64,000 bases of DNA from Symsagittifera roscoffensis. Taxonomy: Eukaryota > Xenacoelomorpha > Acoela > Convolutidae. Position numbers and translations under genes: made by a program. Numbering within the stretch: the first letter of the stretch is position 1; each line of letters begins with the position of its first letter. Under the pieces are notes generated by a model. The model saw only the letters and a program-made list of their open reading frames with translations. It was not told the DNA's origin and ran no database searches. Shown in pieces: positions 31,676 through 41,919 of the stretch. The stretch covers positions 828,201-892,200 of the forward strand of contig NC_087066.1 of assembly GCF_963678635.1 (NCBI RefSeq), given 5' to 3'.

Positions 31676-32420
31676 AAGTCTTGGGACAGGACCGAAGAAG
31701 TCTTGGGACAGTGCAGTATTGGGACGGTCTTGGGACAGTGCAGTCTTGGGACGGTCTTGGGCTAGTGCAGTCTTGGGACAGTCTTGGGACGGTGCGGTCT
31801 TGGGACAGTATAGTCTTGGGACGGTCTTGGGACAGTGCGGTCTTGGGACAGTACGGTGTTGGGACAGTGGTCTTGGGACAGTTGTCTTGGGACAGTGGTA
31901 TTGAGAGAGTGGTCTTGGGACAGTACAGTCTTGGGACAGTAGTCTTGGGACAGTGCTCATGGGACAGTACGGTCTTGGGACAGTACGGTCTTGGGACAGT
32001 GGTCTTGGGACAGTGGTCTTGGGACAGTACAGTCTTGGGACAGTGGTCTTGGGACAGTACGGTCTTGGGACAGTGGTCTTGGGACATTGCAGTCTTGGGA
32101 CTGTGGTCTTGGGACAGTACGCTCTTGGGAAAGTGCAGTCTTGGGACAGTACAGTCTTGGGACAGTAGTCTTGGGACTGTACAGTCTTGGTACAGTAGCA
32201 GGAAGTACTGGGACAGCACCGAGTTATCTTGGGACAGAAGAGAAAAGTCTTGGGACAGTATCAGGAAGTACTGGGACAGCACCGAGTAGTCTTGGGACAG
32301 TAGAGAAAAGGCTTGTGACAATACATAGAAGGCTTGGGACAGTACATAGAAGAGTAGGGACAGTACCGGGAGGTCTTGGGACGATACAAAAAGTGGTGTG
32401 ACGGTACTAAAAGGTCTTAA
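31676..32420 (+). repeat. Minisatellite array 2 of the M2 leader
   Basis: About 35 shorter units (16-21 bp) built on 'gtcttgggacagt', more compact than array 1 or the M1 array. It ends about 230 bases before the gag start. Open frames across it in both directions (for example 31,470-32,401) are repeat artefacts. Confidence 0.88.
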
Positions 32421-32652
32421 GACAGGTGGAAATAACTCATCGCAAAATTAAAAGCGATAGGACTAGTCGGAACGTTAAATCGCGAAAGATCCGATTCTGC
32501 TGGGATCACGAATCAGTAATTTTTTTTATAAATCTTCAAAGGGAATAGGAAATTTTTTTTATTTTTATTAGTTTTTTATCAGAAATTTTATCCTTAAAAT
32601 AGAATTTTGTAGATATTAATATTGTAAATAGAAGTAATTGTAAATCAAAATC
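32421..32652 (+). other. Leader between minisatellite and gag start, M2
   Basis: AT-rich, without a frame. It matches the 186 bases before the M1 gag start (24,169-24,354). Confidence 0.5.
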
Positions 32653-33560
32653 ATGAGACGGAGTAGGGTACCGATAGCTGAAAAAAAGCTACGGAGTCAA
32701 AGACAAATCTTAAATCGTCGCAACGAAAAGTGACAACAGTTGGCCCAAGAAAAACAAGGAAGAATTTTTCAGTGAGCATGGTCAACACAAGAAGTTCAAA
32801 AGAGAACAAAACAAAAGAGGGCGCCTAGGGGAAAGAAACGGAACCTGCCATTGAGATTGACCTCGAAACAACAGACCAGAGTGTTGATGAGGTGGAGAAG
32901 AAGACAACGGAGTCGACACCGATGCCGAATGCAGAGGAACAAAATCAAAAGTCGATGGAATTATCACCGATAGACACTGTGGAGGACATGACGGGCAACA
33001 TGCCAGAAACAAAAAAGGACGAGTCTCAAGCAAAAAGAACGTCATTCACGGAGAGGATAGCGATGATGGTCGGAATGAAGTCGAGAGACGTAGTGGCGGT
33101 AGAACTGAAAGCCGAGAAAGGCAAAACATTTGGAACAGTTTCCACAAAAACAACAACCAAGAGCCAACCAAGACGATTACCAGGTTAAACAGGGGGTAGC
33201 AGCCAGCAATAGGGCGACAGCTGACCATGAAACAACAACTCCTCTTGAACTGGGCGATTTGATGGCGAAGCTAGATCAGATCGACAAGAAACTAAAGCAC
33301 AGCGAGGAGGATAGAGAGGTGATAAGGAAATAACTAAAATACAACAAACACGAGTACCTGGACAACTACTTCAATCTGGCGAGGGCGACAGAGGAAAAGC
33401 TTCAGCAGATGTCAGACAAGGTAGAGGCCACTGACGGAGATCGAGATAAGAACATCAAAAAAGACATGCAAGAAAAGAAGCAACGGTATGACGCTGTGAA
33501 AAGCCAGTTGGGGAGTCTGGAAACGAGAATGGACACCATGAGAAGGGACTAGGCTGAGAG
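32653..33560 (+). pseudogene. Gag N-terminal region of M2
   Basis: The ATG at 32,653 aligns with 24,168 of M1. Stops and frameshifts give pieces 32,892-33,188 ('ESTPMPNAEEQNQKSMELSPID', 'KRTSFTERIAMMVGMKS') and 33,130-33,333 ('LELGDLMAKLDQIDKKLKHSEEDREVIRK'), then 'LDNYFNLARATEEKLQQMSDK' after a TAA. A TTTTTCAG followed by TGAGC and the ATG of 'MVNTRS' (about 32,760-32,780) is shared with M1. Predicted helical, RNA-packaging N-terminal Gag. Confidence 0.75.
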
Positions 33561-34254
33561 TTCATTAGCCATACAGGCAAAACTAGATGCCATCTTGAGA
33601 AACTCTACATCACAAGACAGGCCGGTAACGGATCGAACGCAAGGTAACAGAGTTGATTTCGTGGAACCACAACGGAACAAACGGGAGTCAACACCGTTAC
33701 CGTTACCCCGGGATGCGGCGAACACAGCACCGGGGGGGGGGGGGGGGGGGCAAGATAATCATGAAAAGTGGAACCGCAAATACGACGAGTGGTCCAGGAG
33801 ATTCCACGACTTACAATAACGTGGGACCGGACGCCATGACGTGGGTGAGCACCTTGGAGATGATGAACAGGACACTGGAGGCCTTCGCCACGAGGAACAC
33901 TGAGTCGAGCGACAGAAGAGGTGGCAAATCCAGGAAAACGTTCAAGAAGCCGAAAGAATTCAAAGATGATTCAGACGGATTCATTGATACTTGGGTAAAA
34001 GTCATGAAATTACATTTGGAACAAGACAACTTGAACCACGAGAGACAAGCCTGCACAGCGATACTCAGCAACTCAGAAAGCACAGCGTTGAAATGCGTAA
34101 TTGCAAAGAAGGAAGAGGAACGCGACACTGCGGACAAAATCTTCGAGATATTGTTGAATCGATTCGGGTCAGGCATGAAGGGTCAACAAGCGATGATGCG
34201 ATTTGAAAAGAGAAGGCAAAGGGACGGTTCCTGGATGATCTTGAGAGCTTGAGA
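33561..34254 (+). pseudogene. Gag linker and core of M2, split by a 19-G run
   Basis: Frame 33,595-33,819 runs into a G-run (33,732-33,750) that replaces the 5-G run of M1. The correct frame continues at 33,760 ('IIMKSGTANTTSGPGD') through the core 'DDSDGFIDTWVKVMKLHLEQ' and 'EERDTADKIFEILLNRFGSG'. A deletion of about 14 bases at 34,225 ('QRDGSW') ends the frame before 'LRRRSDPEESTNRRN'. Confidence 0.78.
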
Positions 34255-35225
34255 CGAAGGAGTGATCCTGAAGAGTCAACAAACAGAAGGAACTTCAGCA
34301 TCGCCTCAAAGTTCATTGATGGGGTGAAAAGTGACTAATTGAGAACAATGTTAGCAACGTACTATACATTGTCGAAAGATAGTGCGCCGACTCCAGAAGA
34401 GATGAGACAGAAGTCAAGAGAGTACCTTCTAATGAAACCCAAGAAATACTCATATTCGGATAACAGGAACATGCAAGGGGGAGTCAACCACAAAGGTCGT
34501 CATGGTACAAGCCTAGAGATGACATGGACAAACGTAGATCATGCGCAAACTGCGGGTCAGCTGATCATCACGTGGCGGATTGCACAACATGCAAGCAGAG
34601 CATGAAGAGTCTGGGATATGCACCCGATGAGGAAGATATGAGCCAGATGGAAGAACACGAGTTCTATAGTGACTTGATCATCAAGATAGGTGCGAGATGC
34701 TTCTTCTGCACTCAAAAGGGGCAATTCAGGATGGACTGTCCTTTGTTTTGGGAGGCAGTCAAGAACCAGAGTCACCCCAGGCATAAGTTGGCGTTAGCGG
34801 CGGTGCAGAAGCAGAGCAACAGACAAACTGAGTTTGAAACAGGGAGTGCGGAACTACCAACGAAGACGGTGAAACCTGTAACGCAAGTCAACAGTGCAAA
34901 AGAGGCCCCGGCCAGGAATGCCCTAGAGATACATTATGAGAAAGCGGCGGCAGAGGCTATTAACAAAGTGAAACAGGACCTAGCGACGAAGGAAATAGAG
35001 CAACGATTAAAACAGGAGATCGAAAAGCAGAAGTTAAACGAGACGTTAAGTTGGTCAGTGCCAGTGCCAGAAGCCGTAGCGGGGTCGGCAAAAAGTGGAA
35101 ATTGCAACACTCTGAAAATGGTGACGGGAAAACCATTCGGCATAACAAAGATCGGAGCCAGGATAATGTCAATAATCACTGTGGGCGGCCATTTACCCAG
35201 CGACCAGACAATAATGCATACTTAA
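34255..35225 (+). pseudogene. Gag zinc-knuckle and C-terminal region of M2
   Basis: After a TAA at 34,336 the frame reads 'LATYYTLSKDSAPTPEEMRQKSREYLLMKPKKYSY'. Frame 34,524-35,225 has knuckle 1 intact ('CANCGSADHHVADC') and knuckle 2 as 'CFFCTQKGQFRMDC', where the zinc-binding His is Gln. The Lys/Glu-rich part and 'NCNTLKMVTGKPFGITKIGARIMSI' follow. A short deletion at about 35,195 removes 'EVTRNLSE'. Confidence 0.8.
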
Positions 35226-35990
35226 GTGCAATAAGTCCAAGGACAGCTTCTAGAGCCGTGAGGTCACTACTCACAAGAGGTGGCAGCAATTCAGTCCGTG
35301 TTGAGAACAGATACACAGAAGCTTATGGTCCGCATGAGGTGATGCTAAATATAGATGGGATACACATCTATACGAAAACCGATGAAGATCTAGCCGGACA
35401 GATCTACGTGGGTAGAGAAGAATTGAAAGTAAGATCGATTGGACACTGCAGTGTTAGAAGAGGATACAATGCACATCGGGACGGAGGCAGACGTATCAGC
35501 ACACGTGCTTGACATAAATGGCAAAAAGATTCAGTTACGCGGGTTACTTGATACGGGGGCAGTCTTGAGTGTTATACCGATCGAGACCTGGGAGCGAATG
35601 GGTTTCGACAAAGATGACTTGATAGACTCAAGAAAACGGCTATCAGCTGGGAACAAAAAGGCGCTGCGGGTACTAGATAGAACACCAATATTAGCCCTAA
35701 ATCTAGGGGAAAGCAACCTGTGGATGAGTTTCTTGTGGTGGAGAACCTAGACGAGTCAGACCAGTCCATTTTAGGCAGAGACTTCATCAGGAATTTCGAC
35801 GTGACGATTGATTTAAACAACGACAATGCCATGTTCAGGATTCGGAACCTGGATAGGAAGTCCGTAATAAAACCGGTAAATTTAATAATGGCGAATGAGA
35901 ATAAAGCACCGGTATTCTTGAGTAGAAGGGTTAGGCTGAAGGCGAACGAAGCGGCAATTGTAGGCTTAAGGATGAAAAAATTATAATGAA
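35226..35990 (+). pseudogene. Aspartic protease and connector of M2
   Basis: Pieces: 35,250-35,440 ('RALLTRG'-like start, 'EVMLNIDGIHIYTK', 'DLAGQIYVGREELKVRSIGH'), 35,439-35,750 with the active site 'LLDTGAVLSVIPIETW' and 'LNLGESNLWMSFL', then 35,720-35,986 with 'DQSILGRDFIRNFDV'. The active-site DTG is intact. Two single-base frameshifts (about 35,445 and 35,735) break it. Confidence 0.82.
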
Positions 35991-37328
35991 TTAAGTGATA
36001 GCAAGCAAGTATGCATAGTCCCAAATCCAAACAGTCAAAGTGCAGCTGTTTTAGGAGGATCCTTCTCGATAACCAAAAGCGGCCTCTGCGTCAGTGTCTT
36101 GTTGAATACTCTTGACATACCCATAACAATCCAGAGGGGAAGGAAGCTCGGATATGCTTTACCCGTGAAAACTCGATATTAAATGACTGAAAAGGTAAAA
36201 GAGAATGAAGTACTTGAATGTCCCAATCATAGGGACAAGATTTGTACCTTGAGACGATTGAATAGAATAAAAAGTTCATCAGGTCTTGTGAAGTCATTAA
36301 GTCAGAGACAGATGATGGACTATCGAGTTGTTCAAATTTCCCAGAAAGACCAACACTAGAGGAAAAGGAAATGGATAAACTAGTTTTACCTGAAATAGAG
36401 CACTTGAGGGGCAAGGTAACTGATGAACAGCTCGAGGCCATCAAGGACGTACTAGAGCGGAACGAATATGCTGTTTCGAGACATAAGGCAGACATTGGAT
36501 GTTGTAATTTTGTTGATCATGAAAAAGAGCTTGAGGAGTCTGCGGTACCGCACAGGGAGGGAGGGGCCGAGGCGCATGACCCCACTCAAATTGGATGCGT
36601 GTAGGAAAGAGATAGAGACACTACTAGAGTATATGATAGTACTATCCAAATCAACGTGGGCGTGTGGAGTAGTGATGGCCAAAAAGAAAGGCGACCAATT
36701 GGGGTTTTGTTGTAACTTTCGGTATCTGAACTCCGTCACGGTGAAGGATGCCTATCCCATACCTAGGGTTGATGCGAGCCTCTCGAAGTTAGGTGATGCA
36801 AAATTTTTTACGACTTTTGATTTAGGTTCGGCTTTCTGGCAGGTCCAACTGAGGAAACAGGACGGGGATAAAACAGGGTTCGCCTGCGAGCTGGGGCTGT
36901 TTCAACAGAAACGGATGCCTTTTGGTCTTTGCAATGCCACGGCTACATTTCAACGGTTGACGGCACATGCATTGATAGGTGTGACGAGGAAGTATGGCAA
37001 TTTGGTAATGTGCAACGTGGATGACGTGGTTATAGCGACGCATACACTAGAAGATCACATCGAGCGACTGGACGAGGTGTTTGCTTGCAAGAAGAGGTCG
37101 GGGCTAAAGTGCAAACCATCAAAGTGCGAGATACTCAAGGATTCGATAAAATACTTTGGAAGGATAGTGGACAGGCACGGCATCAGACCAGAACCAGATG
37201 CAGAAGAAGCAGTTCTAACTAGGAAATCGCCAAAAACGGAACACCAGTTGATGAGCTTCCTGGGCTTTGCGAACTATTACAGGGAGTTCATCAAGGGCTA
37301 CGCGGACAAGTTATACCCGATGCAATAA
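35991..37328 (+). pseudogene. Reverse transcriptase of M2, catalytic YVDD altered to NVDD
   Basis: The connector ('IVPNPNSQSAAVLGGSFSITKSGLC' and onward) precedes a 286-codon frame (36,468-37,328) with 'FCCNFRYLNSVTVKDAYPIPRVDASLSKLGDAKFFTTFDLGSAFWQVQLRK', 'KRMPFGLCNATATFQRL', 'NVDDVVIATHTL' (37,014-37,025) and the thumb 'DRHGIRPEPDAEEAVLT', 'FLGFANYYREFIKGYADK'. Tyr of YVDD is Asn, and a TAA follows 'YPMQ' at 37,326. It covers the finger, palm and thumb of a Ty3/gypsy RT and is the most complete RT in the M1/M2/R family here. Confidence 0.9.
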
Positions 37329-37331
37329 CTA

Positions 37332-37847
37332 ATGAGACACAAAGGCAAGAAGTTCACGTGGAACAACGCAGCTGAAGAATCATTCCTGAGAATAAAGAAA
37401 GAGTTGTGCGAGGCACCGGTGCTAGGGATGCCAACGGAAAAAGGGATGTACGTGCTAGACACGGATGCGTGGGTAGTCGCGATTTCTGGCATTCTCCATC
37501 AAGAACAGGGATGGAACGGGAAGACAGTCTTAAGACCAATAGCGTACGGGAGCAAAGTCTTGAGTGATACGGAAATGAAGTACGATGCGCCGAAAGTAGA
37601 GATGTTCGCGGTGGTTACCTTTGTCGAGAAATATAGAGCATACCTAGGCAGTGAGCCATTCAAGCTGCGAGTCGACATCAGGGCACTCAGCTGGCTGAAG
37701 ACATACTCAACGGACCAGAGCTACATTGAGAGGTGGATAGCTCGCCTGGACGGGTACAACATGATAATTGAGCATAGAACAAGAGACAAACATCAAAATG
37801 CCGATAGCTTGAATAAGAAGACGGAGTCCTACGAGAGACAGGACTAG
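37332..37847 (+). CDS. Ty3/gypsy RNase H domain of M2
   Basis: A 171-codon open frame following RT. Catalytic acids can be placed: Asp in 'YVLDTDAWVVAISG', Glu in 'KYDAPKVEMFAVVTF', Asp in 'LRVDIRALSWLKTY' and Asp in 'DKHQNADSLNKK'. The domain removes element RNA after first-strand synthesis. 'DAW' replaces the 'DAS' seen in all other copies. A 63-base piece of this domain (37,424-37,486) is present again, inverted, at 38,069-38,131. It is open in itself but stranded inside a dead element. Confidence 0.85.
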   Translation: MRHKGKKFTWNNAAEESFLRIKKELCEAPVLGMPTEKGMYVLDTDAWVVAISGILHQEQGWNGKTVLRPIAYGSKVLSDTEMKYDAPKVEMFAVVTFVEKYRAYLGSEPFKLRVDIRALSWLKTYSTDQSYIERWIARLDGYNMIIEHRTRDKHQNADSLNKKTESYERQD

Positions 37848-38990
37848 AGGGAGGCGAATAGGCCAGAAATCAAAGAGGGCTTTTCCTACATGGATAAGGA
37901 AACGCATGATAGTCTTCCACTCACGAGATGGCTCGACAAATCAGGCAAACCGATAGAAGATCAACACGAATTACCAAAAGAGCCTCCAGAGAAAACAATC
38001 TTGAAGAAGACCCGAGTGATGCCGATAAGGATAATGCTCAAGTCAGAAATTGTGAGGGAGACGCTCAAGAAATTGCGACTACCGACGCATCCGTGTCTAG
38101 CACGTAAATCCCTTTTTCCGTTGGCATCCCTTGCAGATCTCAACCAGGTAGGAAACGGGAGATGCACGCATAGATGAGGACTTGATGATATTACTCGAGA
38201 AACTGGCAGATGATAAGCCCGTGATCGAAGGAAAGGGTAAGGAGGAACCGGAAGTCACGATACTGCGAAGGAATGAGACAGTTGGCGGCGAGGACTCCTT
38301 AAAAGAAATGAGTCCTGATGGGAAAGAAGTCGTGCAATCACTGGTTGACAAAATCCCTGATGACATACTACTTGAGCGGACTCGGGTTAGGAAAAAGAAA
38401 GTGGCGTTTAAGGAGGAAGCTGAACACCTTGGACTAGGTCAAGAGTCCGGGGAGTTGTCCACGTCTACAGAGGAAGAAGATGCCGGAGAAGAAAAATTGT
38501 CCGGGGAGTGTTAAGGATGGGATGAAGATTCGGAAAAGAGCAGCGATGATCAAGATAGTCTATGCATGATACTGGCGGACGAGAAGATGAGACACCGAGA
38601 CAGGGAGCTACAGACGGATCCCTCCTCAGGGACGTACAACTTGGATCAGCAAGAGGTGCGAGGAAGTGAAGCACTTGAGAAAATTGCGGTATCGAGGAAA
38701 CCGTTCAGGGAACTATCATGTAACTCGAATGTCAGAACAAATCTCGTGCCAAAGGACGATAGAATGATCATGAAGAGGATAGTATGCGTGAAGCTGAAAG
38801 ACGACATCCACAACCCTGGGGAAATGAATGGTCAGATAATGGCACTAAAGGAACATGTCAAGGCGAAATATAGGCTGTCGGATTTATTAAGGGCCCAAAA
38901 GAATGACATGATGACAAGTAACCTCTCAAAATGGATCCGGTCGGGGTCCAAAGAGAAGGGGGACCTGGATGAAGACAGCTAAAAGATGTT
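37848..38990 (+). pseudogene. Long charged linker between RNase H and integrase, M2
   Basis: Frames 37,890-38,177, 38,182-38,514 and 38,566-38,982 form a roughly 370-codon region with breaks. It is very acidic in the middle ('ELSTSTEEEDAGEEKL'), then 'KPFRELSCNSNVRTNLVPKDD' and 'GQIMALKEHVKAKYRLSDLLRAQKND' lead to integrase. Counterparts exist in L (1,363-1,908, 2,067-2,399) and, in part, in R. Its length and acidity are unusual for a gypsy Pol. Part of the first frame is non-native: 38,069-38,131 is an inverted copy of RNase H sequence. Confidence 0.65.
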
Positions 38991-39339
38991 GAGCCAGTTC
39001 TAGAAAGAAAGAAAAGCTTTACTCTATCACACAGCTGATGGGGTGGTAGCGTGCAAGCGAAAAGATGAGGAGAAGATATTACACAAGCATAACCTCAACA
39101 TATTACCACATTTGTATCAGACTGAAATGTTATTCAGATCGCATGATCAATTGGGGCACCAGGGGATAGACAAGGTGCAACAGAGAATACTTAACAGGCT
39201 GGATTGGCTAGGATTGAGGAAAGCTTGCGAGAGATGGGCAAATGCATGCCTGGCATGCCTGCAAGTGAAAGACCCAGGGAAGATGAAGTTCCCACTCAAG
39301 TCCGTTGAGAGCTCATATTCAACCAAGTTGTGCAAATAG
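38991..39339 (+). pseudogene. Integrase zinc-binding N-terminal domain of M2
   Basis: The HHCC module is 'SHDQLGHQGIDKVQQ' (H-X4-H) and 'NACLACLQVKD' (C-X2-C), preceded by 'KKEKALLYHTADGVVACKRKDEEKILHKHNL'. Two TAA/TAG codons at about 38,980-39,003 separate it from the linker. 'LDWLGLRK' replaces 'FYWPGMRK' of R. The frame ends in a shift at 39,320 before the catalytic core. Confidence 0.82.
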
Positions 39340-39713
39340 ACCACCGAAAGATCTGCATGACAGAGTCGGGATATAAGCAGATTCTGGTCATAATAGATCA
39401 CTTCACAAAGCTGGCAGAAGCGGTGCCGTGTCTGACAGCCTCGGTAGAGGAGATTTTTGACCCCCTGATAACACATTGGATATCACGGTATGGTTGTCCC
39501 ATGACGTTTCAGTCGGACAACGGCAAAGCCTTCGTGGGGGACCGGATGAAAGAATTGATAAAGAGGTCTCACATAGCTCACGCGCACTCAACGACCTACC
39601 ATCCCCAGACCAACGGGTTAGTAGAGAGGCAGAAAAGAACGTTGGTGAACATGCTGAGGAAATACTGCTCAAGGTATATGACAGATTGGGATAAATATCT
39701 GCGCAGGTGGTAG
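39330..39713 (+). pseudogene. Integrase catalytic core of M2
   Basis: D-D-E residues are all present: 'VIIDHFTKLAEAVP', 'FQSDNGKAFVGD' and 'HPQTNGLVERQKRTL'. A frameshift at about 39,705 ('DKYLRRW' instead of 'DKYLPQV') ends the frame. Confidence 0.87.
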
Positions 39714-40615
39714 GGGCGTACAACAGTACGCAACACTCAATAACAGGAATCAGTCCCTTCATGATGTTGACGGGCAAGGAAAGAGCAATGCCTCTAACAT
39801 TCGTTTACTCAGAATACGAAGGGAAAAAGACGTTGCCTCAAGCTTATGTGAAAGAAGCGATCGGGAGACAGCAGGAACTAAACGAGCTCTGCAGGAGGAT
39901 TACTGCGCAAGCACAAATGAGACAGCGCAAGAACTACGATGAAACCATATGCAGTGGGCCAGTACGTGTGGGTCTTCCAGAATGTCATACCTCCAAAGGG
40001 GACAAGGAAATTACTTAAGAAAAGGAGGTGACCGTTCATGATAACGAAAGTACACCAACAAGGACGGTTCCACCGTTTGAGTACGGGGCGCGCAGCACAT
40101 TATGAAAATCTGAAGACTCATGTACCATCCCCAGAAGACTGGTGTGTACCGCAGAACATGGAGGGACTCGAGTACCTACTGGTGGAGCAGCGTGTGAGGT
40201 GAACGAAAAAGGCACCAGAGAGAAAAACGATTGCAAGGAGGGCTTGAGTTTGGACGATAATGAAAAAATAGAAGCGGATTCAGAGGCGGAATCTTTTGTA
40301 GAAGAAGACTGGAATGATCCGGAGCAGGACGAAGTGCCAAAGTGGACGGAACCAGATTTGCCAATAACAGCAGGAACCAGGAGTGGTAACCGTAAACGGA
40401 CAGGCATGAGGTACAATAGGTACGTGGATGACTTCTTGATTGACAAGATACGGCCTGAGGAATTGGGCGACGAGTTACTGAGTGTGGGCGAATTGGTGGC
40501 AGACGATGAATGGCAAATCATCAAAGAGAGCGAACACTACCCGAATGAAGACTACTCCACACCAGAACAAGAAACAGATCTGAAGCAGAGCACAAACTAG
40601 AGAATACTAGAGTAG
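39707..40615 (+). pseudogene. Integrase C-terminal domain and acidic tail of M2
   Basis: 39,707-40,018 carries 'VGAYNSTQHSITGISPFMMLTGKE'. A frameshifted GPF/Y-type module follows around 40,020-40,130 ('TKVHQQGRFHRLSTGRAAHYENLK' on the plus strand). 40,142-40,600 is the acidic tail ending 'RKRTGMRYNRYVDDFLIDKI'. At the position where R has a TGA (58,932), M2 reads Leu, showing that Pol and ORF A share one frame. Confidence 0.78.
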
Positions 40616-41356
40616 ATGCGTGATGTCAAGAGCAAAGGAGATGAAGGGCAAAGAATCCAGCAGGTCGACGTGTCAGCAGAACAAAACGTGAAACTGGAAG
40701 ATCCACACTTCGGTTGGACGGCAACCGACAGGCCGCTCGAAATACCACCAGATAATTTAGACCCAGCATCATCGACGGGGACGTCGATAATTATTTTTGT
40801 CCGGGGAGTGGGGGTAGGACTTACCCACGCCGAAAACTTGATGATAAAGAAGCTCAAGGAAGGGAGGGAAATAAGTGAGCTGAAACTGGATGAGGAGGAG
40901 GCTGAGCCTACCATAGGAAGGAATTTCAAGACAAAATTCGAAATTCCGAATGAATATTCAGAGAACATCATGATAACGGACAGCGACTTCATCCTGTCAG
41001 ACAGGACCAGCGCGATTTGTATAACAGCGGACATGAGTTTCAGATCAAAACTAGAACCGGGGTTGGGAGGAATGGCTGCGCTTCCCCCATCAGTCTCACA
41101 AGTTCCGGGGAAGTACTTGTGCTTTCTGGTAACGAGGGTCAGTGAAAGGAACACGATAGACCCTGAGCACGTGATGCTGGCATTAACAAGACTGCGAGAC
41201 TTCATGATCGAAAGAAGAATAATGGAGATCTCGATGCCGGTCTATTAACAGGGGCAAGTTGAGCCCAAGGGATCTATATGCTATCCTACACGTGGTCATC
41301 GCAGAAACGGAGATAATGGTACACCTACACAAGAAAAAATATTTGAGTATCGCCTG
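40616..41356 (+). pseudogene. ORF A of M2: macro-domain-like C-terminal extension of Pol
   Basis: Frame 40,616-41,248 contains 'IMITDSDFILSDRTSAICITADMSFR' and 'GKYLCFLVTRV', then 'VMLALTRLRDFMIERRI' and 'SMPVY', the order found in OARD1/TARG1-type macro domains. A deletion of about 66 bases removes 'ADFKREYQNVEFLFRQR' relative to R. A 5-base deletion at 41,245 shifts the last 35 codons, which end with the shared 'KKKYLSIA' stop (41,356). Confidence 0.6.
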
Positions 41357-41358
41357 AG

Positions 41359-41760
41359 CTACAGGTGGACAACGGAGGTCTCAAGTTAGGGGTACATGGG
41401 AATCTTGGGTAAGGGTACATTGGGATTTCGTAGCAGATAGATGGATTTTAACGCAATTGGCATGACATTTATAATTCAAAGAGTGCTGGTGCTAAAACAT
41501 TAATTGAATCTGCATGCTCTTAAAAAACTTCCAAACGAATTAATTTAGTAAAACAGATGAAGGGATGAGGTTAAAACTACAGTAATGGGGGGGTTGGGTT
41601 AGAAACATAACATCTTATTCTAAAAAGTGGATTTGATTTTCAGATTGAGTTGATTAAATCGAGTTGACGACCCAAAAACACCCATTGGAAAGAGAAAAGA
41701 GAGTCTTGAACAAGTTCACGATCAGCAACATTTGCAAGAGATATTTCTCAAGTATTCAAG
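41359..41760 (+). promoter_or_regulatory. Conserved noncoding spacer before ORF B with candidate splice acceptor (M2)
   Basis: Although noncoding, it is clearly similar to 57,468-57,857 of R. Shared blocks include 'ttttaacgcaattggcatgac'-like text, 'tgctaaaacat' and 'tgaatctgcatgct'. Both have TTTTCAG about 280 bases before ORF B (41,637-41,643 here) followed by 'attgagttgatt' or 'atcaagtttgat'. TTTTCAG is a strong 3' splice-site motif, so the accessory ORFs may be expressed from a spliced mRNA. Confidence 0.5.
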
Positions 41761-41919
41761 TTGGTACGGTAAAACACAAGTCGGTTGGTACGGTAAAACA
41801 CAAGTTGGTTCGGTAAAACATAAGTCGGTTGGTACGGTAAAACACAAGTTGGTACGGTAAATACACAAGTTGGTTGGTACGGCAAAACACAAGTCGGTAA
41901 GGTAAAACACAAGTTGGTT
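41761..41919 (+). repeat. Minisatellite of about 20-24 bp units in the M2 spacer
   Basis: About seven units of 'ttggtacggtaaaacacaag' type. R has a different array (16-bp unit) at the same place. Both include the seed AGTTGGTA, so they probably arose by independent expansion of one site. Here the array runs directly into codon 78 of ORF B, whose start has been lost. Confidence 0.88.

Noticed and set aside
31470-32401. 283- and 202-codon frames across the second M2 array
   Set aside because: Repeat artefact as above. No similarity between the arms and no start context.
32760-32780. TTTTCAG before 'MVNTRS' as a definite splice acceptor for gag
   Set aside because: The preceding codons are open and similar in M1 and L, so the stretch may simply be coding. 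Left as a possibility only.
34557-35179. Minus-strand frames opposite gag of M2
   Set aside because: Antisense shadows of the zinc-knuckle region; the same shadows appear opposite gag in M1 and R.
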